Assembly: GCF_963678635.1 (NCBI RefSeq)
Contig: NC_087070.1
Location: 47,969,467 to 48,033,466 of the forward strand
Direction of reading: 5' to 3'
DNA: 64,000 nucleotides
Source: Symsagittifera roscoffensis
Taxonomy: Eukaryota; Xenacoelomorpha; Acoela; Convolutidae
A program made the position numbers and the translations under genes. The first letter of the stretch is position 1, and each line of letters opens with the position of its first letter. Below, piece after piece: positions 25,101 to 30,908 of the stretch. The notes beneath the pieces are model-generated. The model was not told the origin of the DNA and ran no database searches. It saw only the letters and a program-made list of their open reading frames with translations.

Positions 25101-25314
25101 GGTCATCAGAAAATGCATGCGCAATTAGAAAGTTTCTTCAGCCACTAAACGTTTTTCGATTCATCTCTTTCAGACATATAAACCTAAATTTTTATTTCTA
25201 ATTTTTTGGTATGTTGTTTTAGGTCCCCAGTCAACTTACGAGCCAGTTCAGTATCAACCAATCAACGGCGACAGTGAAGATCAGCCGGGAATGAAGCAGA
25301 CGAGTATTTGTTAG
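992..25314 (+). CDS. Prominin-like pentaspan membrane glycoprotein gene, 3' portion (ten spliced exons)
   Basis: Prominins (CD133 family) are five-pass, cholesterol-binding glycoproteins of membrane protrusions. Joining 992-1117, 1646-1729, 1854-1904, 2483-2635, 3058-3216, 5785-5942, 13227-13269, 24053-24099, 24518-24738 and 25223-25314 gives one continuous frame to a TAG stop. The first five exons encode an amphipathic helical stretch typical of the second large extracellular loop. It ends in the family signature GHCKPLSQIHS with a second Cys 15 residues later. Next comes NQFWFFLLIATLSLLPLM, matching the last transmembrane helix in position after the Cys pair. The cytoplasmic tail is long, rich in Ser/Pro/Gln/Asn, with several Tyr, and ends in TSIC. 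Introns range from 124 bp to 10.8 kb; the two largest are filled with mobile elements. Family assignment rests on motif order and spacing recalled from vertebrate prominin-1. The junction into 24053 is the weakest. Confidence 0.82.
1175..1550. mobile_element. hAT-type MITE copy, old, inverted orientation
   Basis: The copy starts CAGAGGCGGATCTAG and ends in CCCCTG. Imperfect 8-bp target duplications flank it (TTTATGTA at 1167-1174 and ATTATGTG at 1551-1558). The interior shares the GCGCGC, gtcgacc and gggtcgg blocks with the other copies in the window. No coding capacity. Confidence 0.72.
1646..1729 (+). CDS. Prominin exon (helical)
   Basis: The exon is 84 nt and phase 0, with acceptor tttgcag and donor gttagt. 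It encodes 28 residues starting KAQLELQQAAKEMEKIN, a strongly charged helix consistent with the extracellular helical bundle of prominins. Confidence 0.75.
1854..1904 (+). CDS. Prominin exon (short, helical)
   Basis: The exon is 51 nt and phase 0, with acceptor gtttcag and a consensus gtgagt donor. It encodes 17 residues, ELMINQLGQLTDKISKI. The preceding intron is only 124 bp. Confidence 0.72.
2483..2635 (+). CDS. Prominin exon
   Basis: The exon is 153 nt and phase 0, with acceptor tttttcag and a consensus gtgaga donor. It encodes 51 residues including GSGFEAYDISSGTVKALVKE and ending ASWDK. Base composition is visibly more GC-rich than the flanking introns. Confidence 0.78.
2671..2805. repeat. 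Two-copy direct repeat in a prominin intron
   Basis: Two copies of about 55 bp, 80 bp apart (2671 and 2751), share ctaaaatgaygttgaacggc and the sequence that follows it with few differences. The repeat lies 36 bp past the donor of exon 2483-2635. No function is evident. Confidence 0.8.
3058..3216 (+). CDS. Prominin exon with conserved Cys-Lys-Pro motif
   Basis: The exon is 159 nt and phase 0, with acceptor caatag and a perfect gtaagt donor. It encodes FVDAYGSYLREEVDSN followed by GHCKPLSQIHS and a second Cys (TSCDQVL). In vertebrate prominin-1 the segment just before the last transmembrane helix has the same CKP motif and a second Cys at a similar spacing. This is the most diagnostic exon. 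Confidence 0.85.
3302..3646. mobile_element. hAT-type MITE copy with perfect 8-bp target duplication
   Basis: Degenerate ends (CAAGAGCCGATTTGGG and CTAAATCCGCCCCCG) are flanked by ATTCTGAC on both sides (3294-3301 and 3647-3654). The interior keeps the family order: the accctaa...gcgcc block, a GCGCGC box and a terminal gaccgacc block. Confidence 0.85.
3709..4055. mobile_element. hAT-type MITE copy, old, inverted
   Basis: The copy begins CAGGGTGCGGATCTATG and carries the family interior: gagctctaccaacgcac, gcgccgcgggcaaattt and gaggggttcgaa. The right end is too decayed to define a target duplication. The copy lies only 62 bp from the previous one in the opposite orientation. Confidence 0.68.
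4056..5149. other. Prominin intron, no recognised feature
   Basis: AT-rich intronic sequence. I see no exon, RNA gene or repeat boundary that I can support. Confidence 0.55.
5150..5820 (+). repeat. Degenerate about 100-bp tandem repeat running into a prominin exon
   Basis: Six or seven diverged units share a core like ttggttctttctgctcacaa followed by tttcaaccaattgaagttc. Cores sit near 5190, 5285, 5385, 5490, 5605, 5705 and 5795. The last unit includes the acceptor and first bases of the exon at 5785. Several units also keep a tttag acceptor-like sequence before the core. Confidence 0.6.
5785..5942 (+). CDS. Prominin exon: last transmembrane helix and start of cytoplasmic tail
   Basis: The exon is 158 nt, entering in phase 0 and leaving two bases of a codon before gtaagt. 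It encodes a hydrophobic helix (WFFLLIATLSLLPLMCIGL) followed by KLSTHYRI and an acidic tail with Tyr and Pro. The first about 35 nt of the exon closely resemble degenerate repeats in the intron just upstream. Confidence 0.85.
6222..6672. mobile_element. hAT-type MITE, 435 bp, intact ends
   Basis: The element spans 6230-6664 with terminal inverted repeats CAGGGGCGGATTTAG and TAGATCCGCCCCTG. A perfect 8-bp target duplication GTGAAACT flanks it (6222-6229 and 6665-6672). Long G and C runs lie just inside the ends. Eight-base target duplications are characteristic of hAT transposons. There is no transposase frame, so it is non-autonomous. Confidence 0.93.
7119..7247. repeat. Two-copy direct repeat, period about 88 bp
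   Basis: The segment gtttatagtttaacgagact plus about 20 more bases occurs at about 7119 and again at about 7207 with two or three substitutions. No function is evident. Confidence 0.75.
8401..8453. repeat. Short tandem repeat, 14-bp unit
   Basis: The unit gattatgtcggttt is repeated three times after a diverged first copy. A simple minisatellite in the intron. Confidence 0.85.
9830..10615. repeat. Cluster of degenerate GTCGCAA/GGTCGCAC motifs
   Basis: Short motifs such as agtcgcaa and gggtcgcac recur about every 12-40 bp in two sub-clusters (9830-9950 and 10325-10615), separated by unique sequence. They occur in both exact and one-off forms. Overlapping open frames on both strands look like by-products of the repeat. 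Confidence 0.5.
11123..11175. repeat. AGTACTG palindrome cluster
   Basis: Five or six copies of cagtactg/agtac-type half sites lie within about 50 bp. They are self-complementary and could form small hairpins. The function is unknown. Confidence 0.6.
13227..13269 (+). CDS. Prominin micro-exon of the cytoplasmic tail
   Basis: The exon is 43 nt. With the two carried bases it gives AVAPLDNDYAMMSAE in phase 0 before a gtaact donor. The acceptor is tgtgtag after a T-rich tract. The 7.3-kb intron before it carries a MITE and degenerate repeats. Confidence 0.68.
13270..14681. other. Prominin intron with one truncated MITE
   Basis: Apart from the truncated MITE at 13696 no feature is supported. Two long open frames in this stretch lack motifs and splice context. 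Confidence 0.5.
13696..13797. mobile_element. Truncated hAT-type MITE (one end only)
   Basis: The fragment begins CAGGGGCGGATCTAGG, then the G-rich run and the gtcgacc block, and stops abruptly after aggtcgaccgaacc. The other end and a target duplication are missing. Confidence 0.8.
14682..15133. mobile_element. hAT-type MITE, 436 bp, intact ends
   Basis: The element 14690-15125 has ends CAGGGGCGGATTTAG and TAGATCCGCCCCTG and a perfect 8-bp target duplication GATCTACT (14682-14689 and 15126-15133). It is very similar along its length to the copy at 6230 and in the same orientation. Confidence 0.93.
15134..15940. other. Prominin intron, no recognised feature
   Basis: AT-rich sequence between the MITE and the satellite array. 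I see nothing supportable. Confidence 0.5.
15941..18235. repeat. 165-bp satellite array, 14 copies, higher-order structure
   Basis: The marker cagcatagtgcagaatgatc recurs at 16055, 16221, 16386, 16551, 16715, 16878, 17043, 17208, 17373, 17537, 17702, 17867 and 18031, with a last diverged copy near 18198. Spacings are 163-167 bp. Variants recur as blocks: the stretch at about 16350-16590 reappears at 17172-17412, an offset of 822 bp or five units. Eight units carry tatcgtttcaaccggct or close variants; the others read ccag instead of ccgg. The array lies inside a prominin intron. Confidence 0.95.
18236..18930. other. Intron between satellite and LINE
   Basis: AT-rich, with a G-run near 18610. 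The 5' end of the LINE may lie within the last 150 bp, but no boundary is visible because only one copy is present. Confidence 0.45.
18942..18961 (+). promoter_or_regulatory. Hairpin immediately 5' of the LINE first ATG
   Basis: GGGG...CCCC brackets a partly complementary interior (ggggtagcaatggttgcccc). This could form a stem of about eight pairs, including two G-T, with a four-base loop. It ends three bases before the ATG at 18965. A role in translation is speculation. Confidence 0.4.
18965..19558 (+). CDS. LINE first ORF: SGNH/GDSL-type esterase-like protein
   Basis: A 197-residue frame. LLIADSQARHLDF resembles block I of SGNH hydrolases (the Ser in ADSQ takes the nucleophile position). 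LLIGGNDAF matches block III (Gly and Asn of the oxyanion hole). DEVHLSEEGL matches block V with the catalytic Asp-x-x-His. These hydrolases cleave esters, and esterase domains are known in first ORFs of CR1-like LINEs, where they are thought to aid RNA or membrane binding. Here the domain is its own frame, separate from the PHD protein. The C-terminal tail has four Cys (residues 178-195) of unknown role. The frame starts at the first ATG after the hairpin and ends with TAA. Confidence 0.83.
   Translation: MKLSDRRYHLLKTSSSKNLLIADSQARHLDFPNFNILSLPGARIGAVKNFLPEKDKFNIIALLIGGNDAFNGKDPSSIPAGDIAEELSKLAEELCERAKKVFVIGIPHRSENRARSAKINEFLRKIKGTWKFRGVSEKIHSSYHLKTDEVHLSEEGLKGIKSILKNKILYDKHSNICNTEGHLVYYECRFKNCQCPY
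19572..19672 (+). repeat. Two 38-bp direct repeats between LINE ORFs
   Basis: Copies at 19572-19609 and 19635-19672 (period 63) differ at only two positions. Each carries caggcctccccttttcggga, in which TCCC and GGGA could pair around a six-base loop. They occupy most of the 148-bp gap before the PHD-finger frame, a place where a reinitiation or internal-entry signal could act. Confidence 0.85.
19707..20603 (+). CDS. LINE second ORF: PHD-finger RNA-binding-type protein
   Basis: A 298-residue frame. Residues 5-59 place C5, C8, C21, C24, H29, C34, C56 and C59 in the C4HC3 order of a PHD finger. This is known from ORF1 of several CR1-like LINEs. Residues 75-125 are predicted helical by composition, possibly a coiled coil for oligomerisation. 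From FRIQGVKEDPEKTKGENLVP onward (about residue 152) the order FRIxG...NDEVNEIL...RLGKF...RTLLVTV matches the RRM-like domain of L1/CR1 ORF1 proteins, which bind element RNA. The frame ends in TGA at 20601-20603, followed directly in the same frame by the endonuclease. Confidence 0.85.
   Translation: MGKNCKTCKRGFASNEKTYTCVACNAQMHLEPTCVGLSLVAINGIKELGPNVMLLCNTCVQNNERDNFIRCKTLANIDEKLSNIDVTESLKSMERRLTDLVDQKIGNAMKTTCDKVEKTYSAVVAAETTTRINQAQTTQHAARSNSDHNINQSFRIQGVKEDPEKTKGENLVPTNDEVNEILDIIGVKPKIIELKRLGKFDRNRMKPRTLLVTVPSEHEARLVLAKSREKREQLVEKEVYLLPALTKESAIKENEILKKRRQLLDEGVPREKLKIRNLELFNDGVKVTIDTEVQEPQH
20595..20612 (+). promoter_or_regulatory. Candidate stop-codon readthrough site (TGA-CTA-G)
   Basis: The stop TGA at 20601-20603 is followed by CTAGGA. 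UGA-CUA(G) is the best-known leaky context in animal and viral mRNAs. The frames on both sides are the same, and both encode conserved LINE domains. Confidence 0.7.
20604..23441 (+). CDS. LINE third ORF: APE-type endonuclease and reverse transcriptase
   Basis: 945 codons follow the upstream TGA without a shift of frame. The endonuclease begins at once: LQLNTRSL (metal-site Asn), LSETWL (Glu), LLCGDLNFPETNW (Asp/Asn) and SDHNA (catalytic Asp-His near 21258). The reverse transcriptase carries NNYRPVSLLNIDSKVLEKCI, DFAKAFDKV, SGVPQGSLLGP and the catalytic FADD box near 22586. A Cys/His-bearing tail ends CITCRNKW, as in other LINE C-termini. No in-frame ATG exists before 20931, inside the endonuclease. 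A normal start would lose essential residues, so expression by readthrough of the TGA is likely. A GTG at 20799 would also miss them. The stop is TAG at 23439-23441. Confidence 0.93.
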   Translation, partial: LGFLNILQLNTRSLINIERRTKLANAIAVGNFNVICLSETWLNENIQSSELFLSEYNIYRSDRAIVSGKNCHGGSLIAVKNSLITEDLSTKHDIPDSCVLCSIKLHQTEMIIGSFYNPPKNSNYRYKVHEFEQLIKAIPKNKPFLLCGDLNFPETNWNTLTSTDEEENQILQIFENGLFRQAIDFPTCVKNILDVAFYRNCYTSAEQDFNVSKIYDCSDHNAIMLSIECTVSEPKPYLENFRSFGNADFEGINNFINENPFEPVCHTNINKMHEEYTQYLDEIIKSFVPLRTRHRQSLPPWITSSTSNLIKKLQTKRQSCILKPTNYRRQQVKLFENLVTESSEVDRKNYQEELFRTRNTNVIFKHLKNLNKHTSLPKLLIKDEVESTNPNEQVNMLNDFFHSVFNPKESFSIRDIQFGNPLLTNFDISKKTVSEILSTLDVTKSRGPNGLPPSFFQKTNRNICKPMNKILRNVKRLRKIPDSWKTAAVTPVHKKGDRKLVNNYRPVSLLNIDSKVLEKCIYKDLYPYFAWYLTKHQHGFTKGRSVLTNMLSFLKEIYEARDNDSNAEIVAVYTDFAKAFDKVPHFDLLKKVALIGIGGCMLEVLYDYLKNRKQFVRVDNISSKVLEVTSGVPQGSLLGPLLFCIFINDLPEVLKFSEPYIFADDLKLLSIKKTSIEIQEDLDKIQQWVTENKMELALDKCAKVSFRGGDANSMLFGVVLGTSKVVKDLGIFVSGDLSWKVHIETRLKKANQVLYLLRRNLSAKINTFVKLGLYKSLILPVLLYGLSCTHISRGDQLQLERFQKKAIRWITGNKTGVYINELRLLNILPLSMFIQLNNILLLASLDSNERNEIVLNRRTTRARNIEIFEMRKVRTEKARNEFVFRTSRIVNRLEPYIHFDKRIGLKTRILNTMWKFVNERFSEMTTCTWQLFCDCITCRNKWTLF
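23488..23515 (+). repeat. (CAA)n microsatellite forming the LINE 3' end
   Basis: About nine CAA units follow the 3' UTR. Short 3'-terminal microsatellites are typical of CR1-group LINEs, which lack a long poly(A). Just upstream, cagcagtgctg is a perfect 11-base palindrome that could form part of the 3' recognition structure. Confidence 0.85.
23516..24045. other. Prominin intron between LINE and tail exon
   Basis: AT-rich sequence. No exon or repeat is supported. Confidence 0.5.
24053..24099 (+). CDS. Prominin tail exon (acceptor uncertain)
   Basis: The exon encodes PLMDHDNSDSEHQQYG and donates two bases to the next exon through a gtatgg donor, so its 3' phase is certain. The better-looking acceptor ttcag ends at 24045 but gives the wrong phase when joined to 13269. 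The AG seven bases downstream (24051-24052) restores phase 0. Either this second AG is used or a small exon is missed in the 10.8-kb intron. Confidence 0.6.
24518..24738 (+). CDS. Prominin tail exon, Pro/Ser/Asn/Gln-rich
   Basis: The exon is 221 nt with acceptor tttttcag and donor gtaaaa. It completes a Gly codon, then encodes 73 residues beginning SSPTRASTNPRRPTSN and rich in Asn, Gln, Pro and Ser. The region is probably disordered. A duplicated sequence 30 bp upstream supplies an in-frame alternative acceptor at 24490. Confidence 0.72.
25223..25314 (+). CDS. Prominin terminal coding exon
   Basis: The exon is 92 nt with acceptor gttttag. It completes a Gly codon and encodes PQSTYEPVQYQPINGDSEDQ, ending GMKQTSIC then TAG at 25312-25314. 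Two Tyr residues in YEPVQYQP could be phosphorylation sites. This is inference from sequence only. Confidence 0.75.
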
Positions 25315-25840
25315 ACATGTAATCACGAACTTAATAGTCCGAAGATTATCAAACCAATATCTTTTCTCTAACTTTTTAAACTGAACCTCAGAGCAGCTCT
25401 TATAAATGATTATGTGGCACTTTTGAACTTTATCGAGGAAGTTTAGTAATATGTTCCTGGAAAATCAAGACCCTATTTTGTCCCTATATGTCAAAACGTC
25501 ATTGCAATCTAAAGCTTTTGCTTGTTTTATTTGATGTTTGTTGTTTGTATTTTTTGTAGTCCAATCATTTAGCCGCTGATCCTTGGCTGCCTTCAACTAG
25601 TTTGGGTACGTTAATTTTAAAGAGAGATGTTTGTTATTTTTTATTTTTGCTCGATTTTATAGTTTCCTTTTACAAATTAAAAATTATTTACAAAATGGTA
25701 GAAAAATTTGAATCAACTCGCTCAGTTGCATGTGATTTCTATTCAGAAGAAATGATAATTTCGACTATTTATTTATCATTGATGAATTGTAATTTACATT
25801 TTTGTAAAATTGATATTTCTCTTGCTTGATTTCAAACTGA
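25315..25840 (+). other. Probable prominin 3' UTR and downstream flank
   Basis: The sequence follows the TAG stop. No strong polyadenylation signal lies close. AATAAA-like hexamers appear only near 25,976 and 26,026, inside the duplicated block. A segment at 25,560-25,606 has acceptor- and donor-like ends but would add only a few codons before a stop. Confidence 0.4.
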
Positions 25841-27196
25841 TGATTGTTGAATTAAAATGCTCGATTTTTTCAAAAGCTTGCTCGTGTGCTGGTATTTTAT
25901 CCAATAATTTTATCTTTACAACTCTCTCGCTCATGGAACCTTAAATTATGGCAATATTTTATACAGATACTAATAATAAATTTGGCTGATAGATAATTTT
26001 GTGAAAAAATAGATACGTTTTGTGAAATAAATTCATTTCTTGGTGTCCATTTTCATAAAGAGTCATAAAAGCAAATACATGGGCGGAGCAAGTTTTTTTT
26101 AGGATGGGGGATCATCAGAACTGTTTTTAAAAGATCTTGAGCTTTCTTTAGCGGTTGACTCAACAGAATTTCTAGTTTCATCAAACGCACATAAAAGGTC
26201 CCGATTAAAGTTTTTACATCACAGAGCAAAAATGTTCCTCTTCCAAAGGCCGTTTTTAAATTCTGGATTTAGCTTTGGAAAGCTTTGACACCTCAAACAC
26301 AGTATCTATAGCCGTGAAAAGATCTATTAAACACCTTCTTGATTCGTTTTTCAAAAAAAATGTTCTTAAAACATATTTGGAAGAACTTTACAAAATAATC
26401 TACAAGATGATAATATTTTATAAATTTAGCTTTTTCTAGCAAACAACTGCTCGATTTTTAAAAACAATCGAAATGTTTGTGAAATGAAGCAACAATTTTA
26501 CAGATTCTGATATATTAACATCGCCCGCCAAGCGATTGCTCAAAACACGAAAATTAGAAAATTAAATAAAAATCAAATAAATTTTTGACCGCGAGTTGCA
26601 GATTCGTAAACTTGAAAATAGTAAGCGTATACTACGGCTGAGATGTAAAACCTTACTTAGGGGAATTACATACTATTTCCCTAAACTCAACAAATAAAAG
26701 GTGCTATCAATTTTAATTCAGTCTTAGAATATGCTGCTTCAGATCAGATCGTAGCGACAACTAAACAATGTGTTATCGAACATAGCTCGGCCAAGTACCA
26801 GTCAACATCAATTAGCAAAACGACGTTCAGCATAAATACGGACCTATATCTAACATATAACGATAATACCACCACATAACCCCTTGGACAAAAAGATTTT
26901 AAAATAGTTTTCATACAAGTTTCAAAAATCAGTTTTTGAAAGTCAGTTTTTCCGTTTTATGACATGTTTATTTGTCGACATTCTGTCTTTCGTTTTCTTT
27001 CCAACTTCGCCTTCGCTGTGATGTCGCCTTCCGTAGAATTGGTTGTTTTTTGCCCTATTTTCGATCGTCTGGATTTGGAATCACCAAATCACTCCATTTC
27101 GTTTCACTCACACTGCAAATTGAGACCACGCCTTCAATTATTCTCGACTTCCGCACTCTATCACTCGAACGCACCAATAAATCTGACAATTTTTAA
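25841..27196. repeat. Segmental duplication, copy 1 (1,356 bp)
   Basis: Matches 30,909-32,264 at a constant offset of 5,068 bp. I noticed only two substitutions (near 25,893 and 26,815) and no indels. The block contains 780 bp of non-element sequence and 576 bp of an LTR, so its edges do not respect the element boundary. Confidence 0.95.
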
Positions 27197-27289
27197 GTTG
27201 AACGTCTCGCATTTTTGGTGTGTTAATAGTAGGTTTTGTGCCTGTTGACTGGTTATGCCCTTTAATGATGGCCCTGGTAAGTCCTCAGC
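26621..27289 (-). repeat. 3' LTR of the minus-strand element
   Basis: Aligned by eye with 30,109-30,794 from gtaagcgt on the left to aagtcctcagc on the right. It shares blocks such as cagatcagatcgta and gtcaacatcaatta. A third, partial copy sits inside the segmental duplication at 31,689-32,264. Confidence 0.75.
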
Positions 27290-28010
27290 TTGACATGGGG
27301 CCTTGAATCCCAATTCTACGTCTGCAAAAATCAGGCAGTGCGACCTCCCGGTTATCGTCTCTTTCTCTTTCCGAATCACTACTCTGGACACGTTGCGGGC
27401 TTCCTTGTCCGATGGGTATTTGCGGCTTCTTTTTTAACTCCTCTTTTCTTATTTTCGTCGTCCCCTCAAGCTTTCCGACAAGTTGGCGTTTATGACGCTG
27501 TGCTTCAGTTCTTACTCTTTCTATCGCGTCAGGGTCCTTGATCAACAATTTCTGTTTTCTGATCGTCCTGGAGTCGCCTTTAATTGCTGCAAACTTGTAC
27601 ATCGGGATCCAATACAATGCGCTTAATCTGAGCTTCGGATCTCTGTTTCCTTGTTCCCAAGCTCCTTGATCGTTGTCGTCAACATTGAAGTTCTCACTAT
27701 TCCTGCATCCTGATGCGCCTCCTCAAACGTTCATTCAATCTCCTTCTTAGTTCTGACCCTGCGACACGTTATTCTAGCCACGTTTGCAATGGGCAGGCTG
27801 ATCCTGCCCTTAATGGTGTCCAGTCTGAATTTCTCCTCTGGAAACTTTACTACCATTGGTTCTGTCGTCCGCGATAACTCCTCTACGCCCAAGGTTTGGA
27901 TTCACTTCCTTCGTCTGTCCGCCATAACGTCACTTCTGAGGACCTCGTCTTAAATTTCTTGTCATCCAGCAGCGGCGTGTTTTAAGTCACCTCATCAAAA
28001 CCAGTAAGGG
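27285..28010 (-). pseudogene. Minus-strand element coding remnant, 3' region
   Basis: Minus-strand segments with protein-like composition lie here. One open stretch of 110 codons (27,285-27,617) is rich in Lys, Arg, Gln and Ser. Another (about 27,660-27,900) includes VKFPEEKFRLDTIKGRISLP. Stops and frameshifts interrupt them. I cannot name a domain; a polyprotein C-terminal region is a guess from position. Confidence 0.35.
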
Positions 28011-29059
28011 TGAAGGCACGATTTCAACCATAACAATATTCAGTTATTATGTTTGATTTTGGGGTATTCGGATAGCGGCTAAAATGCGCTTGCAACGGTT
28101 GCAAATTTAAAACCTTTTGCTCAGTGATTCTTAATTGATGTATTTTACGAAATAAGTCTTCAAATAAAATAAACTTTGCTTTCTTTTCTTCTTTTATACA
28201 TCCTGATCTTTCTGTGAAAGTAGTGTACTAATCAATCTTTCTAATATCCCTTGAGTGCAATGATCACCCACCAGTGATATCAATAATTTTCTAGCACTGG
28301 CTCAAGGCGCGACATCTCTCCTTTTCTCCTCTGTTTTATGAGCCTTTCTTTCTCCCCTAACGGTGGTTTTGTCTTGCGTCACTTTTGGAATCCGCTTCCG
28401 ATTCCCATTCCTTTTAGCTGACTGAGCATTCTTTCCTCCAGCTTCGCTGGAGCTTTCCTCTCCCTCCTTGAAAACTGTGCCGCCTTCTTCTATTGTATCA
28501 CTTTCGCTGATTTAATTTCACATGTATCGCATTTTCAGTGATGTAGGTAGCATATTCGAACAACTTCGCTCTGCTGCATGAGTTTGTTTCAAAAGTTTCC
28601 GTTATCATTTAGCTACTTCCTGGCTCTAGTTGATCATGAAAATTATTGCGATATTGCTGAGCGATATCACTAGTAATTTTAAACCGATTAACTTAGAAAC
28701 GTTCAATTTGCGGTACGCTATTTTTCGCGCGCTCTCTGAAGTATGAGTTTTTTTGCTATCAGTTGGCCAATCACAGTTGAGCAATTAGCGGCGTGAATTA
28801 TTTCTTTGCTCGTTCTCCAACTAAAAGTATGTCTGGATACCCGCCTCGATTGTTTTCTAGCGAAACGAAATTACGTAATGTGGTATCTAGCGACATTTGA
28901 CTCTTTACTGGCGTATCCTTGAATCCATAAAAACATGTCATGATTTGGCATGGTAGTCATCAATTGCATTCAAACATAATCAATTGCATTCATCTGATAT
29001 CATCCGATGAGTCCGAATCATAAAGTTGTAAATGACTTTCTATCACTATCAGATTTGTT
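28011..29059. other. Interior of the minus-strand element, unassigned
   Basis: Between the two coding remnants I see no domain. Composition varies and short C/T-rich runs occur. The missing pol genes would be expected here. Confidence 0.4.
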
Positions 29060-29720
29060 TACTCTTCATCATAGTTCCTCTCGTCCTTTACTTTATCTTG
29101 TTCATTCTCATCCACATGTTGAACCTTGGCACGGAATGGAGGTCTCGTTCCACGTCCTCCTTTCTGCGATCCTGATACTCCTCTACCTCTTGAGTTTGCG
29201 CTAGATTGGCCATGCAATCCTCCACTGCTACACATTCTAGTAAATTTTTTCTTCATGCCACACTTCCTACAATCTTGACCCATGGCTGGGTAAACCTGAC
29301 GATGCTGCACTGACCACGAGTTTCCTCATGAGTTTCACGGATTCCCTCGACGATCTACTATCATCTTGCACGAAGTTCACATCCCCGATCAACAAAATTC
29401 CGTATCCGCTCTTATCCCTGATAGTCTTTGTGTTATCCTGTGACTGCTCCAATTGTATTGCGTACTCTGGAGTCTTTTCCGGAATCATCACTTCCTTCTC
29501 GAAATCATCCTGAATTTCTAAATTTGACATTTTGATTAAAAATGCCGCTGATAATTGCGTCTTCTCCTGCTCCGAAATCAGAACGTTCTGCCAGGCCCCT
29601 CAGCTGACAGTAGAACTGATCCAATGTTCCCCTTTTGATTGTTTTTTGTGAAAAAGTACGTATGTACCGAAACTTCGGTTTCTCGGTTTTCGGAAAACTA
29701 CCTACAAGTTCTGCCAAACT
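29060..29720 (-). pseudogene. Gag remnant of the minus-strand element
   Basis: Frameshifted open segments on the minus strand contain LDQFYCQLRGLAERSDFG, similar to the gag core of the gypsy element at 34,020 (LEQFNAVLSGMAARCFFG). A downstream segment aligns with NQEAQNELCRATKTPEE of that element. The last segment has CRKCGMKKKFTRMC, a zinc-knuckle-like motif whose His is replaced. At least two frame changes break the gene. Confidence 0.6.
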
Positions 29721-30108
29721 ATCCTCATTGCGATGAAATCGTTGTTTATATCCACCTTCGGATAGCTTTCCGCGAAATGGTATAGTCCCTCTCTTCCTTG
29801 CGACAAAATACGAGTTTCTTGGCTTTTCTCATTGCCGCTTCCCATGTTATTTTATCGCATGAAACTTGTACATCTCGAAAACTTCCCATTTGTTCTTCCA
29901 TCTTGTTTCAGACTGTGGCTTTCGAATGTTACAATCTTAAGTATTTGTAGCCGCTTTGCCGTCGATGACTGGTTTCTCTACTGGAGCTGTTAGTAACGTA
30001 ACTTCTGTCTGTTTTGGCCCTAAAAAAAATTCAACTGCCTGTCCCAAAAAGTCAATATAATAAGCAGATCCTTGAGCCCACTGAACCTTTTAATGGCTGC
30101 GCAAATAA

Positions 30109-30794
30109 GTAAGCGTTATGTACGGCTGTAATGTAATACCTTACTTGAGAGAATCAAATACTAACTCCCTCAAACTCAATAAGTTTTACGTGCTATCAAT
30201 GTTACTTCAGTCTTGGAGCATAGTGTTTCAGATCAGATCGTAACGACATCTAAACAAAAGGTTATAGAACATAATTCGGCCAAGCATCAGTCAACATCAA
30301 TTAGAACAGTTACATTTAGCATAAATATGAGATCTATATCTAACCCGTAACGATAGCAACAACATATAACCGTGGGGCAAAATGATTTTTGAAGAGTTTT
30401 TTAAAATATTTCAAAATCAGTATTCCTTAAAAGTCATTTTTTCGGTTTTTCTGATAAGTGTGAATGTCGACAATCTCTCTTTTTTTTCTCTTCGATGTTC
30501 GAATTCCGTCGGTTAAGTTGTGTTCTTGCTTTTTGTGGATTTCGTCGTTTTTTTTACCCTCTTATCGATCGTTTTGTTGTGAAATCAACGAATCAATCCA
30601 TTTCGTTTAACTCACACTGCAAATTGGGACCCAAATTTTGATTTCTCTCGCATTCCTCATTCTAATACTCGAAAGCATCGATAAATCTGACATTTTCGAT
30701 GTTACACTTCTAGCATCTCTTTTTGTTGGAAGCAGGTTTTGCTACTGTTGACTCGTTATACCCCTTGATGATGGCTTTGGCAAGTCCTCAGCAT
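30109..30794 (-). repeat. 5' LTR of the minus-strand element
   Basis: On the minus strand it begins TGCTGAGGACTTGCC, a TG start as usual for LTRs. The sequence beyond its inner edge reads TTTGCGCAGCC on the minus strand. It shares GCGCAGC with the primer-binding site of the plus-strand element at 33,586. Confidence 0.72.
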
Positions 30795-30908
30795 AGAAAA
30801 ATCACCTAGAGAATCAATTCAATTCATAGATAACTCGATAACGTTTCATTGACTACTCAGAACTCTGATTAAGAGTAATGAACAAACTAAAAGTTCTCAC
30901 ATAAGTCT

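Larger units (their letters stand above)
26621..30794 (-). mobile_element. Decayed gypsy-like LTR element, minus strand, pol missing
   Basis: Two LTRs (26,621-27,289 and 30,109-30,794) flank only 2.8 kb. On the minus strand the interior carries gag-like sequence next to the right-hand (5') LTR. Near the left LTR are fragments resembling the tail of a gypsy polyprotein. I find no reverse transcriptase or integrase, so the element is internally deleted. The LTRs differ by perhaps a quarter of positions by eye, so the insertion is old. Confidence 0.72.

Noticed and set aside
25560..25606. Additional prominin 3' exon
   Set aside because: It has acceptor- and donor-like ends, but joining it to the exon ending at 24,738 gives only a few codons before a stop. 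The exon at 25,223 gives a better ending.
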